This document shows positions 25,739-33,991 of a DNA stretch of 64,000 nucleotides, piece by piece. The position numbers and the translations under genes were made by a program. This DNA comes from Kribbella soli. GTDB taxonomy: Bacteria; Actinomycetota; Actinomycetes; Propionibacteriales; Kribbellaceae. The notes under the pieces are model-generated. The model did no database searches. It was not told the origin of the DNA and worked only from the letters and a program-made list of their open reading frames with translations. Each line of letters opens with the position of its first letter. The stretch's first letter is position 1. The stretch is from positions 62,001 to 126,000 of the forward strand of contig NZ_SJJZ01000006.1 in the NCBI RefSeq assembly GCF_004331345.1. Reading direction: 5' to 3'.

Positions 25739-27751
25739 ATGACCCGACCTCGTCCGCTCCGAGTGATCGCCGCCGCCTGCGCGCTCGTCCTCGGCGCCGC
25801 CGCCCTCTCCGCCTCACCCGCTTCGGCCGCCTCGCGGCCGACCAACGTCATCCTGGTCGCCCCCGACGGCAAGAAGCCCAAGGACCTGCACGCCGACCAG
25901 GTCGTTCGCACTCTCGACGCCGCCCAGACGCTGGCCCGGGCGAAGAACTCGACCGCCGACGTCCGGGTCCTGCTGACCGGCGGCACCTACGAGCTGGACC
26001 AGCCGCTGCGCTTCGGCTCCCGCGACGGCGGCCGCAACGGGCACACCGTCACCTGGCAGAGCGTGCCCGGGCAGCACGCCGTACTGTCCGGTGGCTCCAA
26101 GGTGACCGGCTGGACGCTGACCGACCCGGCGAAGAACATCTGGTCCGCCGACGTCCCGGTCGGCAGCCGGTCGCGCCAGCTGTACGTCGACGGACAGCTC
26201 GCGCAGCGCACCCAGCTGCTGCTGGCGGAGTCGAAGAAGACCCGCGACCATCTGGTCTTCAGCCAGCGCGGTCTGACCGTCAACGATCCGGCACTGGCCG
26301 AGCGCATCGCCGGGCTGTCGAACCCCGGCGACCTCGAGATCGAGGAGCTGGGCTCGTTCACGGACCGCTACTCCCCTGTCCAGACGGTCGACGGCAGCAC
26401 CCTGGTGATGGAGCAGCCGGCCTGGGACAACAACAACTTCGGCTACGACACGCTGAAGTCGCCGTACAACCGCGGTGCGATCTACCTGAACAACGCGTAC
26501 GAGCTGCTCTCCGGCCCGAACCAGTGGTACCTCGACTCCGCGAAGGGCAAGGTCTTCTACCGGCCGGCCGACGGGCAGTCGATGGCGGCTACCGACGTAC
26601 GGCTGCCGCGGCTGGAGTCGCTGGTGCAGGTCAGCGGCAGTTACCGCGACCCCGTCCAGAACCTTGCCTTCAGCAACCTCACGTTCGCGCACACGACCTG
26701 GAACTCCCCGAGCGGGCCGCAGGGGTACGTCGACCAGCAGAGCGGCGCGCACATCGTCGGGGAGTACGCCAAGCCGGCCGACTTCCTGACCAGTTGCCAG
26801 GACGGCTGTCCCGAGTTCGAGAAGACCCGTAACGAATGGCACCAGATCCCGGCCGCCGTCCAGGTGTCCGCCGCCGAGCACGTCGCCTTCGACGGCAACA
26901 GCTTCGAGCAGCTCGGTTCCGTCGGGCTCGGCCTCGGCATGGACCCGAACGCGCACGCGTCCGGCATCGGGTACGGCGCCGCCGAGATCGATGTCCGGGG
27001 CAACAGTTTCACCAACAGCGCCGCCTCCGCGATCGTGGCCGGTGGCGTGCAGCCCGACGCGCACCATCCGCGGGACCCGCGGATGACGAACCACGACGTA
27101 CGCATCGTGGACAACACGATCAAGGGCGTGTCGAAGAACTACCGGGACAATGCCGGCATCCTGTCGACGTACGTCACCCGCGCGACGATCACACACAACA
27201 CCCTCACCGACCTGCCGTACGACGGCGTCGACATCGGCTGGGGATGGGGCATCAACGACCCGGGCGGCAACCAGTACTACCTCGAGGCCGGGCTCTACAA
27301 CTACCAGCCGATCTACCGGACGCCGACGACGTTCCTGGAGAACTACGTCGCCTACAACCTGATCCACGACACCAAGCAGGCGATGCACGACGGCGGCAGC
27401 ATCTACACGCTGTCGTCGAGCCCCGGCACCGTGATCGAGCGCAACTACGTGTACGACAGCCAGGTGACGTTCGGCGCCCTGATCGACCAGGGGACGAGGT
27501 ACGTCGTGATGCGTGACAACGTGTTCCTGGGCAGCAGCCGCTGGGTCTACATCAACGCCGACGCCGGCAACCCGGACACCTTCAACACCAAGGACAACCT
27601 GGTCACCGGCAACTGGTGGGACGTCGGCCCGGCCCGCAACCCCGAGGGTCCCGGCTACAACAACCAGGTGATCGACAACACCCAGATCACCGACGGCGTC
27701 TTCCCGCCGGAGGCCCGCAAGGTCATGACCGAAGCAGGCGCCCGCCGCTGA
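25739..27751 (+). CDS. Secreted right-handed beta-helix glycoside hydrolase, GH141-like
   Basis: The 670-residue protein begins MTRPRPLRVIAAACALVLGA with a Sec signal cleaved near ASAAS. A short N-terminal PL-type opening (VRVLLTGGTYELDQPLRF) leads into a long parallel beta-helix with repeated N-rich turns (NSFEQLGSVGLG, NSFTNSAASAIV, NTIKGVSKNYRDNAGI). The segment YNLIHDTKQAMHDGGSIYTLS is characteristic of family GH141-type proteins, whose characterised members include an alpha-L-fucosidase and a xylanase. ATG 25739 follows AGGAG by 6 nt. It shares an operator motif with the sugar operon, so it may release the sugar that operon imports. Family assignment is by recall of motifs. Confidence 0.72.
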   Translation: MTRPRPLRVIAAACALVLGAAALSASPASAASRPTNVILVAPDGKKPKDLHADQVVRTLDAAQTLARAKNSTADVRVLLTGGTYELDQPLRFGSRDGGRNGHTVTWQSVPGQHAVLSGGSKVTGWTLTDPAKNIWSADVPVGSRSRQLYVDGQLAQRTQLLLAESKKTRDHLVFSQRGLTVNDPALAERIAGLSNPGDLEIEELGSFTDRYSPVQTVDGSTLVMEQPAWDNNNFGYDTLKSPYNRGAIYLNNAYELLSGPNQWYLDSAKGKVFYRPADGQSMAATDVRLPRLESLVQVSGSYRDPVQNLAFSNLTFAHTTWNSPSGPQGYVDQQSGAHIVGEYAKPADFLTSCQDGCPEFEKTRNEWHQIPAAVQVSAAEHVAFDGNSFEQLGSVGLGLGMDPNAHASGIGYGAAEIDVRGNSFTNSAASAIVAGGVQPDAHHPRDPRMTNHDVRIVDNTIKGVSKNYRDNAGILSTYVTRATITHNTLTDLPYDGVDIGWGWGINDPGGNQYYLEAGLYNYQPIYRTPTTFLENYVAYNLIHDTKQAMHDGGSIYTLSSSPGTVIERNYVYDSQVTFGALIDQGTRYVVMRDNVFLGSSRWVYINADAGNPDTFNTKDNLVTGNWWDVGPARNPEGPGYNNQVIDNTQITDGVFPPEARKVMTEAGARR

Positions 27752-27803
27752 CCGCCGCAGGCCCGGTCATACCGATGGGTACCGGGGGTGTGAGGTGGTT
27801 CAG

Positions 27804-28325
27804 ATGTATGACGTGTTGGTGTTGGCCGAGGAAGAGGTCAGCGCGCCCGATGCGAAGCAGATCGTGCAGTTGTACGCGGACGCCACTGACCCGGTGAAGT
27901 TCCATGTGCTGATTCCGTGTGAGAACGCGAAGGCGCAGGTCGAGGCGTCGTTGACCGGGCTTGCCGGGCCGGATCTGTTCGGGACGCCGAGTCAGCTGTA
28001 CGGCGGCCCGCCGGACGACGAGGTACGGCGAGCGGGGGACGACGCGCAACGTGAGGTCGACGCGCACGCCACCGAGGCGCTGGAACGCAGCGTCGGGCGG
28101 TTGCGGTCCTACGACCGGGAGGCGGAGGGCATCATCACGCACCGGCACCCGGTCGACGAACTCGTGGACTACATCCCGCGCGTGGGCGGGCGGGAGGTCG
28201 TCGTCCTCACCCGCCCGCACGTCATCGCCCAACTGCTCCACGTCGACTGGTCCGCCCAGGCCCGCCGGCACCTCGGCGTACCGGTCCTCCATCTCCTCGA
28301 ACAACACCCGAAGGATGCCGACTAG
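27804..28325 (+). CDS. Conserved hypothetical protein
   Basis: This 173-residue protein starts MYDVLVLAEEEVSAPDAKQIVQLY at ATG 27804; an in-frame GTG at 27795 is possible. It has a Rossmann-like alternation: an opening strand YDVLVLA, a second strand FHVLIPC, and late strands REVVVLTRPH and LGVPVLHLLEQH. This recalls universal-stress-like or indole-3-glycerol-sized alpha/beta proteins. The middle region is acidic and helical. No catalytic motif is evident. Its TAG stop is shared, in the palindrome CTAG, with the stop of the convergent gene. Function unknown. Confidence 0.65.
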   Translation: MYDVLVLAEEEVSAPDAKQIVQLYADATDPVKFHVLIPCENAKAQVEASLTGLAGPDLFGTPSQLYGGPPDDEVRRAGDDAQREVDAHATEALERSVGRLRSYDREAEGIITHRHPVDELVDYIPRVGGREVVVLTRPHVIAQLLHVDWSAQARRHLGVPVLHLLEQHPKDAD

Positions 28326-28645
28326 CGGCCGACGGCCTTGGCGAGCTGGGCCTTCGTCATCTTGGAGCGGCCCTTGATGTTCTTCTGCTTGGCCTCGTTG
28401 TAGAGCTGTTCCTTCGTCCGACCCTTCGACCCACTGTGCGAGCGCAGGCCGCCACGGCGCCCGGACGAGATGTCGTGGGTGGAGGAACGGCTCGACTCCT
28501 TCGCCTCGCCGGAGCGGGCGCGTTCCTTGTTCACGGTCCGCGCCGCGATCTCCTCGGCGACGTCCTCGCTCCGGCCCCGGTCCTTGAGGCCTTCCTTGAT
28601 GTGCTCGTACTGCCGTTCACGCTTCCGATTCGATCCAGCAGGCAT
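28322..28645 (-). CDS. Small basic protein with C-terminal Rho-N-like (SAP-type) motif
   Basis: The 107-residue protein is very hydrophilic and basic (MPAGSNRKRERQYEHIKEGL). The central stretch EEIAARTVNKERARSGE is common in small actinobacterial 'plasmid stabilisation' proteins, and the end, TKEQLYNEAKQKNIKGRSKM then TKAQLAKAVGR, resembles a Rho N-terminal or SAP nucleic-acid-binding helix pair. ATG 28645 has GGAAGGAG upstream. It may bind nucleic acid; the role is not known. It is convergent with the preceding gene and overlaps its stop by 4 nt. Confidence 0.7.
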   Translation of the reverse strand: MPAGSNRKRERQYEHIKEGLKDRGRSEDVAEEIAARTVNKERARSGEAKESSRSSTHDISSGRRGGLRSHSGSKGRTKEQLYNEAKQKNIKGRSKMTKAQLAKAVGR

Positions 28646-28662
28646 GTCCGTCACTCCTTCCG

Positions 28663-29457
28663 TCACGCCTCCCGGTACCCGGACCTCCCGGCCACAACCA
28701 AGCTGTGGACAGTTCGGTGCCAAGGGTTGGCTCGGAGCGTGGGGTTCAGGAGGGCAGCGGCCACGCAGTACTTGCTGACCTGGATCGGGCGGACTCGGAG
28801 ATCCCGCAGTACGGCGTCGGCGGCTCCGGCGCGGCCGTTGGTCTTGCTTTCGACGAGAACGGCCTCGGGCAGCACGTCGATCGACCTGGTCGCGTCGGAG
28901 AAGCGCAGGTCGATGTCGCAGGTCAGGCGCTCGTGCGCCGTCGGGTCGGTGAGGGTGCTCCTGCGGTACGTCGTGACGAGCGCGGGTTGCAGTCCGTCCA
29001 CGGGCCCCACGCCGTACGCCGTCCTGAGCTGCTCGGCGAGGAAATCGCGGGCGGGGTCGGTCAACCGTCCGCGATCCGAGGCGGCGTACGGCAAGCGTGA
29101 CTTGATCGTCTCGGAGCGATTGCCCTTCAGCTTCACCTCGAAGCTGCACTCGCCGCTGTCGAGATAGGTCCGCGTGCGCACCTTGTACCGGTAGCGCCGG
29201 CGCTGGAGGTGCTGCCGGTACAGCCCGTGCGACGGCGTGTCGAAGTACACGGACTCGTACTGAAACGTCCGCTGCCCGTCGATCTCCAGTACCGCGAACC
29301 GATCGCGCAGCCGGTTCACCAGTTCGACGAAAACCCCGACCGGCACCAGGTACTTGCGATCCACCCGAACCTGCAACGCCGCCTCCGCCAGCACGTCCTC
29401 CAACGAGATCGGCGGCAACTCGGCCAACGCGCCCGTCAACGCGGCCCGGGTCCTCAT
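28663..29457 (-). CDS. VTC-domain protein, putative polyphosphate polymerase
   Basis: The 264-residue protein has the triphosphate-tunnel features of the VTC domain: VDRKYLVPVGVF, FQYESVYFDTPSH, RRYRYKVRTRTYLDSG, CSFEVKLKGNRSETIK, RLTCDIDLRF, VLVESKTNG and VSKYCVAA. Conserved Lys/Arg/Glu residues line the tunnel where VTC4-type proteins polymerise phosphate from ATP. It overlaps the upstream DUF4956 membrane gene by 4 nt (ATGA). That pairing is recurrent in bacteria and suggests a membrane-coupled polyphosphate or phosphate-handling unit. Activity is inferred. Confidence 0.85.
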   Translation of the reverse strand: MRTRAALTGALAELPPISLEDVLAEAALQVRVDRKYLVPVGVFVELVNRLRDRFAVLEIDGQRTFQYESVYFDTPSHGLYRQHLQRRRYRYKVRTRTYLDSGECSFEVKLKGNRSETIKSRLPYAASDRGRLTDPARDFLAEQLRTAYGVGPVDGLQPALVTTYRRSTLTDPTAHERLTCDIDLRFSDATRSIDVLPEAVLVESKTNGRAGAADAVLRDLRVRPIQVSKYCVAAALLNPTLRANPWHRTVHSLVVAGRSGYREA

Positions 29458-30044
29458 GACGCGTACCGCTGGAACGGACGTACGGCGGCCGGCGCATCCA
29501 CCCGCGTGCGATAACGCACGTCCACGACGGTCGTGTCCGTGACCAGATCCAGATCGAGTACGACGAAGTACCGGACGTCGGCGCGCAACAACCGCTCGAG
29601 CGCCGGACCGACGTCACGGACATCCGGATACGCCTGATCGAGAACGACCTTCTGCCGCCGGGACCGCAGCGTGAGTCGTGGATGGTCGACGACGTACATC
29701 AGGGCGACCAGCAGGAAGCTCAACGCGGGCGCGAGCCAGAACGGGCCGGGGTGCAGGCCGTTGACGAGGCCGAGGGCCAGCGAGATGAAGTAGTACGCGA
29801 CCTCTTCCTGGGTGATCGAGTCCGAGCGGAGCCGGATGATCGAGAGGATCCCGAACAGGCCGAGCCCGAGTCCCGTCCCGGCGCCGCTGCCGGCCAGCAT
29901 CGCGGTGACCGCGAGGACGCCGACGTTCAGCGCGACGTACGCGAGCAGCAGGTCGCGCCGGTGGTAGCGGCGGAAGTAGGTGCCGTAGGCAAGCAGACCG
30001 ATGGCGAGCAGATCGGCGGGTATCGCGAGTCCCAGACCGGACAT
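29454..30044 (-). CDS. DUF4956 membrane protein
   Basis: The 196-residue protein has about four membrane helices (residues about 12-30, 36-58, 62-75 and 95-118), the conserved GLFGILSIIRLRSDSITQEEVAYYF segment of DUF4956, and a soluble C-terminal ferredoxin-like tail ending PFQRYAS. ATG 30044 with GGAGG 6 nt upstream is chosen over ATG 30077. It is translationally coupled to the VTC-domain gene and may anchor that enzyme or conduct its product. It lies immediately downstream of a two-component operon. Confidence 0.85.
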   Translation of the reverse strand: MSGLGLAIPADLLAIGLLAYGTYFRRYHRRDLLLAYVALNVGVLAVTAMLAGSGAGTGLGLGLFGILSIIRLRSDSITQEEVAYYFISLALGLVNGLHPGPFWLAPALSFLLVALMYVVDHPRLTLRSRRQKVVLDQAYPDVRDVGPALERLLRADVRYFVVLDLDLVTDTTVVDVRYRTRVDAPAAVRPFQRYAS

Positions 30045-30090
30045 GGTTTTCCTCCAGGTGGCTGATGTTGCTTCCACCTTTCCGCCCGTG

Positions 30091-30130
30091 CGTGAGAGCT
30101 CGCTGAGCCGATCGTTAGAGGGCTCTCACG
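30091..30130 (-). terminator. Hairpin overlapping the response-regulator stop codon
   Basis: CGTGAGAGC (30091-30099) and GCTCTCACG (30122-30130) are exact complements with a 22-nt loop. The right arm contains the stop codon of the response regulator (30126-30128). It could terminate the two-component transcript or reduce read-through into the DUF4956-VTC genes. Confidence 0.45.
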
Positions 30131-30785
30131 GAAGCAGGCGGTACCCCATCCCGCGCACGGTCTGGATCCGGTCGGCACCGAGTTTGCGCCGCAGGTACCG
30201 GATGTAGACGTCGACCACGTTCGAGCCCGGGTCGAAATCGAAGCCCCAGACCTGCGAGAGCAGCTGTTCGCGGGACAGCACCTGGTCGGGATGGCGGCAG
30301 AACACCTCGGCGAGCAGGAACTCCCGCGCCGTCAGGTCGATCGACGCGCCGTCGACGAACGCACGCCGGGTCCGCAGGTCCAGGCTGAGCTCGCCGACCT
30401 GCAGGATGTTCGCGTCCGGCGTACCTTCACTGCGCAGCCGGAGCCGGATCCGCGCCAGCAACTCCTCGAACGCGAACGGCTTGGCGATGTAGTCGTCCGC
30501 GCCGCCCTCCAGACCGGCGACCGTGTCCCGGACGCTGTCGCGCGCGGTCAGGATCACCACCGGCATCGCAACCCTTGCCTCACGCAACCGTCGCAGGACG
30601 GTGAACCCGTCCACCCGCGGCAGCCCGATATCCAGGACCATCAGGTCGTAGTTGCCGGTAGCACCTTCCTGGTACGCCGTCTCGCCGTCGCCGACCACCG
30701 TCGTGACGAACCCGTTGCTGCGCAGGCCGCGCTCGACGAACGAGGCGATCCGCTCCTCGTCCTCGGCGATCAGAATCCGGTTCAC
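30126..30785 (-). CDS. OmpR/PhoB-family response regulator
   Basis: The 219-residue regulator has a receiver domain with acidic pocket EDE (residues 8-10), phospho-acceptor Asp52 (LMVLDIGLPRVDG), Thr80 and Lys102, then a winged-helix output domain ending VDVYIRYLRRKLGADRIQTVRGMGYRL. The GTG start at 30785 overlaps the kinase stop as GTGA. It is paired with the upstream histidine kinase and probably controls neighbouring genes; the VTC/DUF4956 pair directly downstream is a natural candidate target. Confidence 0.92.
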   Translation of the reverse strand: MNRILIAEDEERIASFVERGLRSNGFVTTVVGDGETAYQEGATGNYDLMVLDIGLPRVDGFTVLRRLREARVAMPVVILTARDSVRDTVAGLEGGADDYIAKPFAFEELLARIRLRLRSEGTPDANILQVGELSLDLRTRRAFVDGASIDLTAREFLLAEVFCRHPDQVLSREQLLSQVWGFDFDPGSNVVDVYIRYLRRKLGADRIQTVRGMGYRLLP

Positions 30786-32179
30786 TCCGCCTCCACTCCG
30801 GCCGGCAACGACAGCTCGAACCGCGCCCCCGGCCCGGCCGCGAGCCGGACGTCGCCACCATGCGCCCGGGCGATCGATCGTACGATGGCCAACCCCAACC
30901 CGGCTCCTTCCGTACGGCGCTGCGCCGTACCGCGGGCGAACCGCTCGAAGATGCGCTCCCGATCCTCCGGCGGAACCCCCAGCCCGGAGTCGGCCACCCA
31001 CAGCAGCACGCTCCCGTCGGCGTCGAGGTACGACCCGACCTCGATCCGGTCATCAGTCTTCGTGTGCCGGACCGCGTTGGACACCAGCTGCATCAACGCC
31101 TGCGTGAGCCGCTGCCCGTCGGCGACGATCGTCGCGTCCGCGGTCGCCGCGACTCGCCAGGCCCGCTCGGCCAGCGGTCGCGCCTTGGCCACCACCTCGA
31201 CGACGAGCTCGGTCAGGTTGATCTCGCCGAGCTCGAGGAATCCGGGCCGGTCGCTCTTCGCCAGGACCAGCAGGTCGTCGACCATCCGGTTCATCCGGGC
31301 CAGCTCGTCCAGCACCAACGCCTTCGTCTCGGCGCGGTCCCGCGGGTCGTCACCCATCAGCTCCAGGTGCCCGCGAATCACGGTGATCGGCGTCCGCAGC
31401 TCGTGCCCGGCGTTGTCGACGAACTCGCGCTGCGCGACGAACGCGTCCTCGAGCCGGTCCAACATCGTGTTGAACGTCCGCGCCAGGTGCGCGACGTCGT
31501 CGTTGCCCACGACATCGATCCGGCGCCGCAGGTCGGTCTCGCTGATCCGCTCGGCCGTCGTCCGCAGCTGCCGGATCGGCGCGAGCACCCGACCGGTGAC
31601 CAGCCAACTCGCGCCGGCGGCCAGCACGAGCGTGATCGCGGCGATGATCACCAGCGCGCTGGCCGCCTCCATCGACGGCTGCGCGATCAGGTCCCGGAAC
31701 TCGAGCACGACGAGCTGCGCCTTGACCGGCTGCGCCCCGATCCGCACCGGAAGTACGCCGTACCGGACGCGGCCCGCGCTGCTGTCGATCCAGCCGTACG
31801 CCGGTTCCTTGGCGCCGGCAAGACGCCGCACGAAGGCCGCGTCGGTGTCGAGACGCGCGGGCGGACTGCCCTGGCTGCGGTGGTACGGGTTGCCGTTGAC
31901 GATGGTGAAGAGGGCCTCGGAGTCGTCGGGCAGATTGCTCTGTAGCCAGCGGTCCAGCAGGTCCTCCGGACGCTGGAAGGACGCGGCGGCGGGCGACGCC
32001 GCGAAGGCGCGGAACTTGTTCGCCTCATGGGTGAGTTCGTCGTCCGCGGAGTCGTCGGCGCGGGCCGCGAGCACCTGCCAGGTGAGGAAGACCAGGGCGC
32101 CCAGGGCGAGCGTGAGAACGCCGAACATCCAGCCGATGATCCGCACCCGGGCGCTGACCACCGGGTGGCGGTCAGCCAT
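30782..32179 (-). CDS. Two-component sensor histidine kinase
   Basis: The 465-residue kinase has membrane helices at about 12-34 and 172-195 enclosing an extracellular sensor of about 135 residues. A HAMP segment follows (TGRVLAPIRQLRTTAERISETDL), then the H-box NAGHELRTPIT with His259, and N, G1 and G2 boxes (LVSNAVRHT, VADSGLGVP, GAGLGLAI). ATG 32179 gives MADRHPVVSARVRIIGW; the longer frame lacks a ribosome site. It overlaps the upstream small membrane protein by 8 nt. Signal sensed is unknown. Confidence 0.92.
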   Translation of the reverse strand: MADRHPVVSARVRIIGWMFGVLTLALGALVFLTWQVLAARADDSADDELTHEANKFRAFAASPAAASFQRPEDLLDRWLQSNLPDDSEALFTIVNGNPYHRSQGSPPARLDTDAAFVRRLAGAKEPAYGWIDSSAGRVRYGVLPVRIGAQPVKAQLVVLEFRDLIAQPSMEAASALVIIAAITLVLAAGASWLVTGRVLAPIRQLRTTAERISETDLRRRIDVVGNDDVAHLARTFNTMLDRLEDAFVAQREFVDNAGHELRTPITVIRGHLELMGDDPRDRAETKALVLDELARMNRMVDDLLVLAKSDRPGFLELGEINLTELVVEVVAKARPLAERAWRVAATADATIVADGQRLTQALMQLVSNAVRHTKTDDRIEVGSYLDADGSVLLWVADSGLGVPPEDRERIFERFARGTAQRRTEGAGLGLAIVRSIARAHGGDVRLAAGPGARFELSLPAGVEAE

Positions 32180-32438
32180 CGTCGTCCGGGTCGTCCACAC
32201 CGTCATCGTCGTCGTCCACCCCGGCCGTCCGGGCCGGCGCGGGCGAAACCGGTGAGGCTCCCTTGCCCGTGGTCGGCGACGTCGAGGGAACCGGGGTCGG
32301 CGTAACGGTAGAGGCCGGTACGACGACTGTGTCGCCGAGTTCCGGCGCGGACCGGCCGGCCAGGTACCGGGGCAGCACGAACCCGGCCACCACCAGCACG
32401 CCGGCGACGACCCCGTAGATCACGCGTGGAGATCGCAT
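32172..32438 (-). CDS. Small single-pass membrane protein with acidic C-terminal tail, first gene of the two-component operon
   Basis: The 88-residue protein has one N-terminal helix (VIYGVVAGVLVVAGFVLPRYL), a Pro/Thr/Ser-rich extracellular linker and a strongly acidic end, DDDDDGVDDPDDDG, resembling calcium-binding thrombospondin-type-3 sequence. The start is ATG 32438 or TTG 32444. It overlaps the kinase by 8 nt, so it is likely an accessory or signal-interacting component of the sensor. No known family was recognised. Confidence 0.6.
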   Translation of the reverse strand: MRSPRVIYGVVAGVLVVAGFVLPRYLAGRSAPELGDTVVVPASTVTPTPVPSTSPTTGKGASPVSPAPARTAGVDDDDDGVDDPDDDG

Positions 32439-32545
32439 CCTCAAAGCCTGCGATCCCTCCCGAAGAACCGCATGAGCCGAACATTACAGACTTCTCATGT
32501 TCCAAGGCCTCGTGCTGTTCGCGCGGCTGGCAGGTTGTTGCGCAA

Positions 32546-32586
32546 GTGGCGGGTTGTAGCACGCCAGGCGTAAAACAACCCGCCAC
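32546..32586 (-). terminator. Terminator hairpin downstream of the chitosanase
   Basis: GTGGCGGGTTGT (32546-32557) and ACAACCCGCCAC (32575-32586) are perfect 12-bp complements with a 17-nt loop, located 18 nt past the chitosanase stop on the minus strand. It separates the chitosanase from the two-component operon. Confidence 0.65.
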
Positions 32587-32603
32587 CGCGCAGTTCGATG
32601 TGG

Positions 32604-33866
32604 CTAGTTGGTCTTGCCGAAGGCTTCTAGTTCGTAGAGGGAGTAGCCGTAGGTCGTGCCGCGTGCGGTGCCGTAGATGCGCAGGTACCGGCCCTGGCCG
32701 TTCAGGTTCGACCATTCGTCGGTGCCGCCGTTGCCTGCCGTCTCGGTGGTGAGGTTCGTCCAGGTGGAGCCGTCGGCGGAGATCTCGACCCGGTAGGCCT
32801 TCGCGTACGCCGCCTCCCAGGTCAGCTTGACCTTCGAAACGGTTACTCCCGCTCCGAGATCGACCCGGATCCACTGCGGATCGGACCCTTCGGCGCTCGC
32901 CCAGCGGGTGGACGTGTTGCCGTCGACAGCGCGGTCGGCGGTCAGCGTCGAGTCCTCCGTCGAGGAGGAGGTCGTCGGCCGGTGCTGCGAGATCAGCACA
33001 CCGGCCGGGTCCGGGCCCGGATCGGTACCGGGGTCGGGATCGGTGTCGATGCGGAACGGCTCGCCGTACACCGCCCAGGCCAGCGGCGTGTTCAGGTCAA
33101 GGTTCCCGTTGTCGAGGAAGACGCGTTGTGCGGTGTCGACCCGGCTGGTGTCCTCGTGCGCCTCCTCCTTCTTCATCTCGACGACGCGTGCATCGAGGAA
33201 GGCGTTCAGGTACTCCGTCTCGTCGCCGCCGTCGGCCGGGGTGTCGGCGTGGTCCTTCGCGTCGGCGCGGATGCTGTCGAGGCCTCCCTCGCCGTGCATG
33301 ACGATGGCGTCGTAGTAGGCGAACTGTCCCAGCGTCCGCAGGCCGTCCTGCTTGGCCAGCGTGACGGCCGGGTTGAAGTAGACACGGTCGCGTTCGTGTT
33401 CCTGCGCTGCCTGGAACTCCGTCGTCGTGGCCGCCTGCTTCCAGGCGTCGGTGAAGCCGGGGTCGAGACCCTCGTGCGAGTCACTGCCGTCGACCTCCCG
33501 GAGCGCCGGAAGGTACTCGGCGAGCGGGTTGTCCGGCACCTGATCGGTGTAGTACTCGACCAGTTCGAGCATGTCGTGCGTCCCCGAGCAGAAGCCGATG
33601 ATGCCGGCCGTGTAACCGCGACCGTCGTCGATGTCCTCGATGTAGCCGAACTGGTCCCGCCAGTTCAGGGACGAGTTCTCCGCGGAGGAAACGATCTGCT
33701 GGGCGATTTCCTTCTTCACCGGATCGTCCAGGTCCGCCGCCTCGGCCGCATGACCGACACCGAGGAACACGGTTGCCGGTACGGCGGCCAACGCCAGGGC
33801 TGTCACGATCCGTCCAACGACCCGCCAGGGCGGGCCGGACGCCATCTTCAGCGAATGCGTACGCAT
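32604..33866 (-). CDS. Secreted GH46 chitosanase with C-terminal F5/8-type carbohydrate-binding module
   Basis: The 420-residue protein has a signal peptide (cleavage near GHAAEAAD) and a GH46 domain with SSAENSSLNWRDQFGYIED and DGRGYTAGIIGFCSGTHD. By comparison with the Streptomyces enzyme the catalytic acid is Glu63 and the base Asp81; both are present. A Pro/Asp linker (DPDPGTDPGPDP) leads to an F5/8 type C (CBM32-like) domain from about residue 285. It would hydrolyse chitosan outside the cell. ATG 33866 follows AAGGAG. A palindrome of the type bound by CsnR lies 60 bp upstream. Confidence 0.93.
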   Translation of the reverse strand: MRTHSLKMASGPPWRVVGRIVTALALAAVPATVFLGVGHAAEAADLDDPVKKEIAQQIVSSAENSSLNWRDQFGYIEDIDDGRGYTAGIIGFCSGTHDMLELVEYYTDQVPDNPLAEYLPALREVDGSDSHEGLDPGFTDAWKQAATTTEFQAAQEHERDRVYFNPAVTLAKQDGLRTLGQFAYYDAIVMHGEGGLDSIRADAKDHADTPADGGDETEYLNAFLDARVVEMKKEEAHEDTSRVDTAQRVFLDNGNLDLNTPLAWAVYGEPFRIDTDPDPGTDPGPDPAGVLISQHRPTTSSSTEDSTLTADRAVDGNTSTRWASAEGSDPQWIRVDLGAGVTVSKVKLTWEAAYAKAYRVEISADGSTWTNLTTETAGNGGTDEWSNLNGQGRYLRIYGTARGTTYGYSLYELEAFGKTN

Positions 33867-33925
33867 GCTCTTCTCCTTCTTCCGGGTGGGGCGGAGCCCA
33901 GGCAGGGAGGGTGCGCTCGACTGTT

Positions 33926-33942
33926 AGGAAACTTTCCTAATC
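33926..33942 (-). promoter_or_regulatory. CsnR-like operator upstream of the chitosanase
   Basis: TTAGGAA-ACT-TTCCTAA is a perfect inverted repeat 60 bp before the chitosanase start. It closely matches the palindrome recalled from actinobacterial chitosanase promoters, bound by the ROK repressor CsnR and relieved by chitosan oligomers. Which regulator acts here is unknown. Confidence 0.65.
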
Positions 33943-33991
33943 GTCACAGGTATTGATAGCGCGCCACACCCCGCCGCCGCAAGAGGAGAGG

